NCBI RefSeq assembly: GCF_964355755.1
Contig: NC_092680.1
Span: forward strand, 9,587,001 to 9,651,000
Direction: 5' to 3'
Length of the DNA stretch: 64,000 nucleotides
Source of the DNA: Antedon mediterranea
Lineage: Eukaryota > Echinodermata > Crinoidea > Comatulida > Antedonidae
Both the position numbers and the translations under genes were made by a program. Positions 63,876 through 64,000 of this stretch are shown here, piece by piece. The stretch's first letter is position 1. Each line of letters opens with the position of its first letter. The notes under the pieces were generated by a model that saw only the letters and a list, made by a program, of their open reading frames with translations, made no database searches and had not been told where the DNA came from.

Positions 63876-64000
63876 GCTTTAGTAGGATAAGTTTGAATAT
63901 ACCGTACGTAGCCTTACAACAACAACAACTTCATGGTCGATTAGGCCTACATAATGCACAATGGATAGTCTGCATAGAATTATTTAGTTACTGTACGTAC

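Overview
This window looks like a piece of an AT-rich invertebrate deuterostome genome, most likely an echinoderm. The evidence is a spliced animal-type polyketide synthase gene, the mix of BEL/Pao, Ty3, Gmr1-like, Penelope-like, L1/Tx1-like and CR1/L2-like elements, and the repeated palindromic word TAGGCCTA. No species can be named from the sequence alone. Splice sites, phases and motifs were read by eye, and no database search was possible.

Two host genes are supported, both on the + strand. The first (15647-36663) has four exons whose splice phases fit exactly and encode 872 residues. It is a ketosynthase-acyltransferase (KS-AT) polyketide synthase-like protein that stops right after the AT domain. 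Its KS has lost all three catalytic residues (active-site Cys is Ser165; both catalytic His motifs are deleted or replaced), while the AT keeps its Ser/His dyad and substrate-binding Arg. Intron 1 is 17.8 kb and packed with mobile DNA. The second gene (60236-63208) has five phase-compatible exons encoding a 263-residue protein of unknown function with one membrane segment at its extreme C-terminus.

Almost everything else is nested mobile DNA. 1-5090: a BEL/Pao integrase split by a dispersed repeat, itself split by a very young LTR element with 1100-bp LTRs and only 296 bp inside. 5775-6560, 10614-10855 and 13986-14262: a minisatellite family sharing one fixed edge. 8850-14262: two LINEs, a TIR-bounded minisatellite 'foldback' element with a 10-bp target duplication, and a tRNA-derived SINE. 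17942-20953: long inverted repeats, one arm split by a second SINE. 21192-31856: a BEL/Pao element whose reverse transcriptase is interrupted by an antisense LINE with an intact 988-residue ORF2, and whose 3' LTR is interrupted by a MITE. 39836-46430: repeat copies, an L1/Tx1-like LINE, a Ty3 LTR region, and a TA-flanked DNA transposon that itself carries two foldback elements.

47030-54660 is a Ty3-type element in which integrase precedes reverse transcriptase/RNase H (Gmr1-like order). It is interrupted by a nearly intact LINE with a 2A-like peptide motif and by a perfect-looking 497-bp-armed palindrome built from the 3' end of a Penelope-like element. 54748-55620 is a 32-bp minisatellite with higher-order variation, followed by a degenerate LINE (56327-59560) with its own insertion. 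The last 4 kb holds the membrane-protein gene plus two small MITEs. The nested elements outline a relative history: host gene first, older LINEs and BEL elements next, then MITEs, SINEs and the young LTR element.
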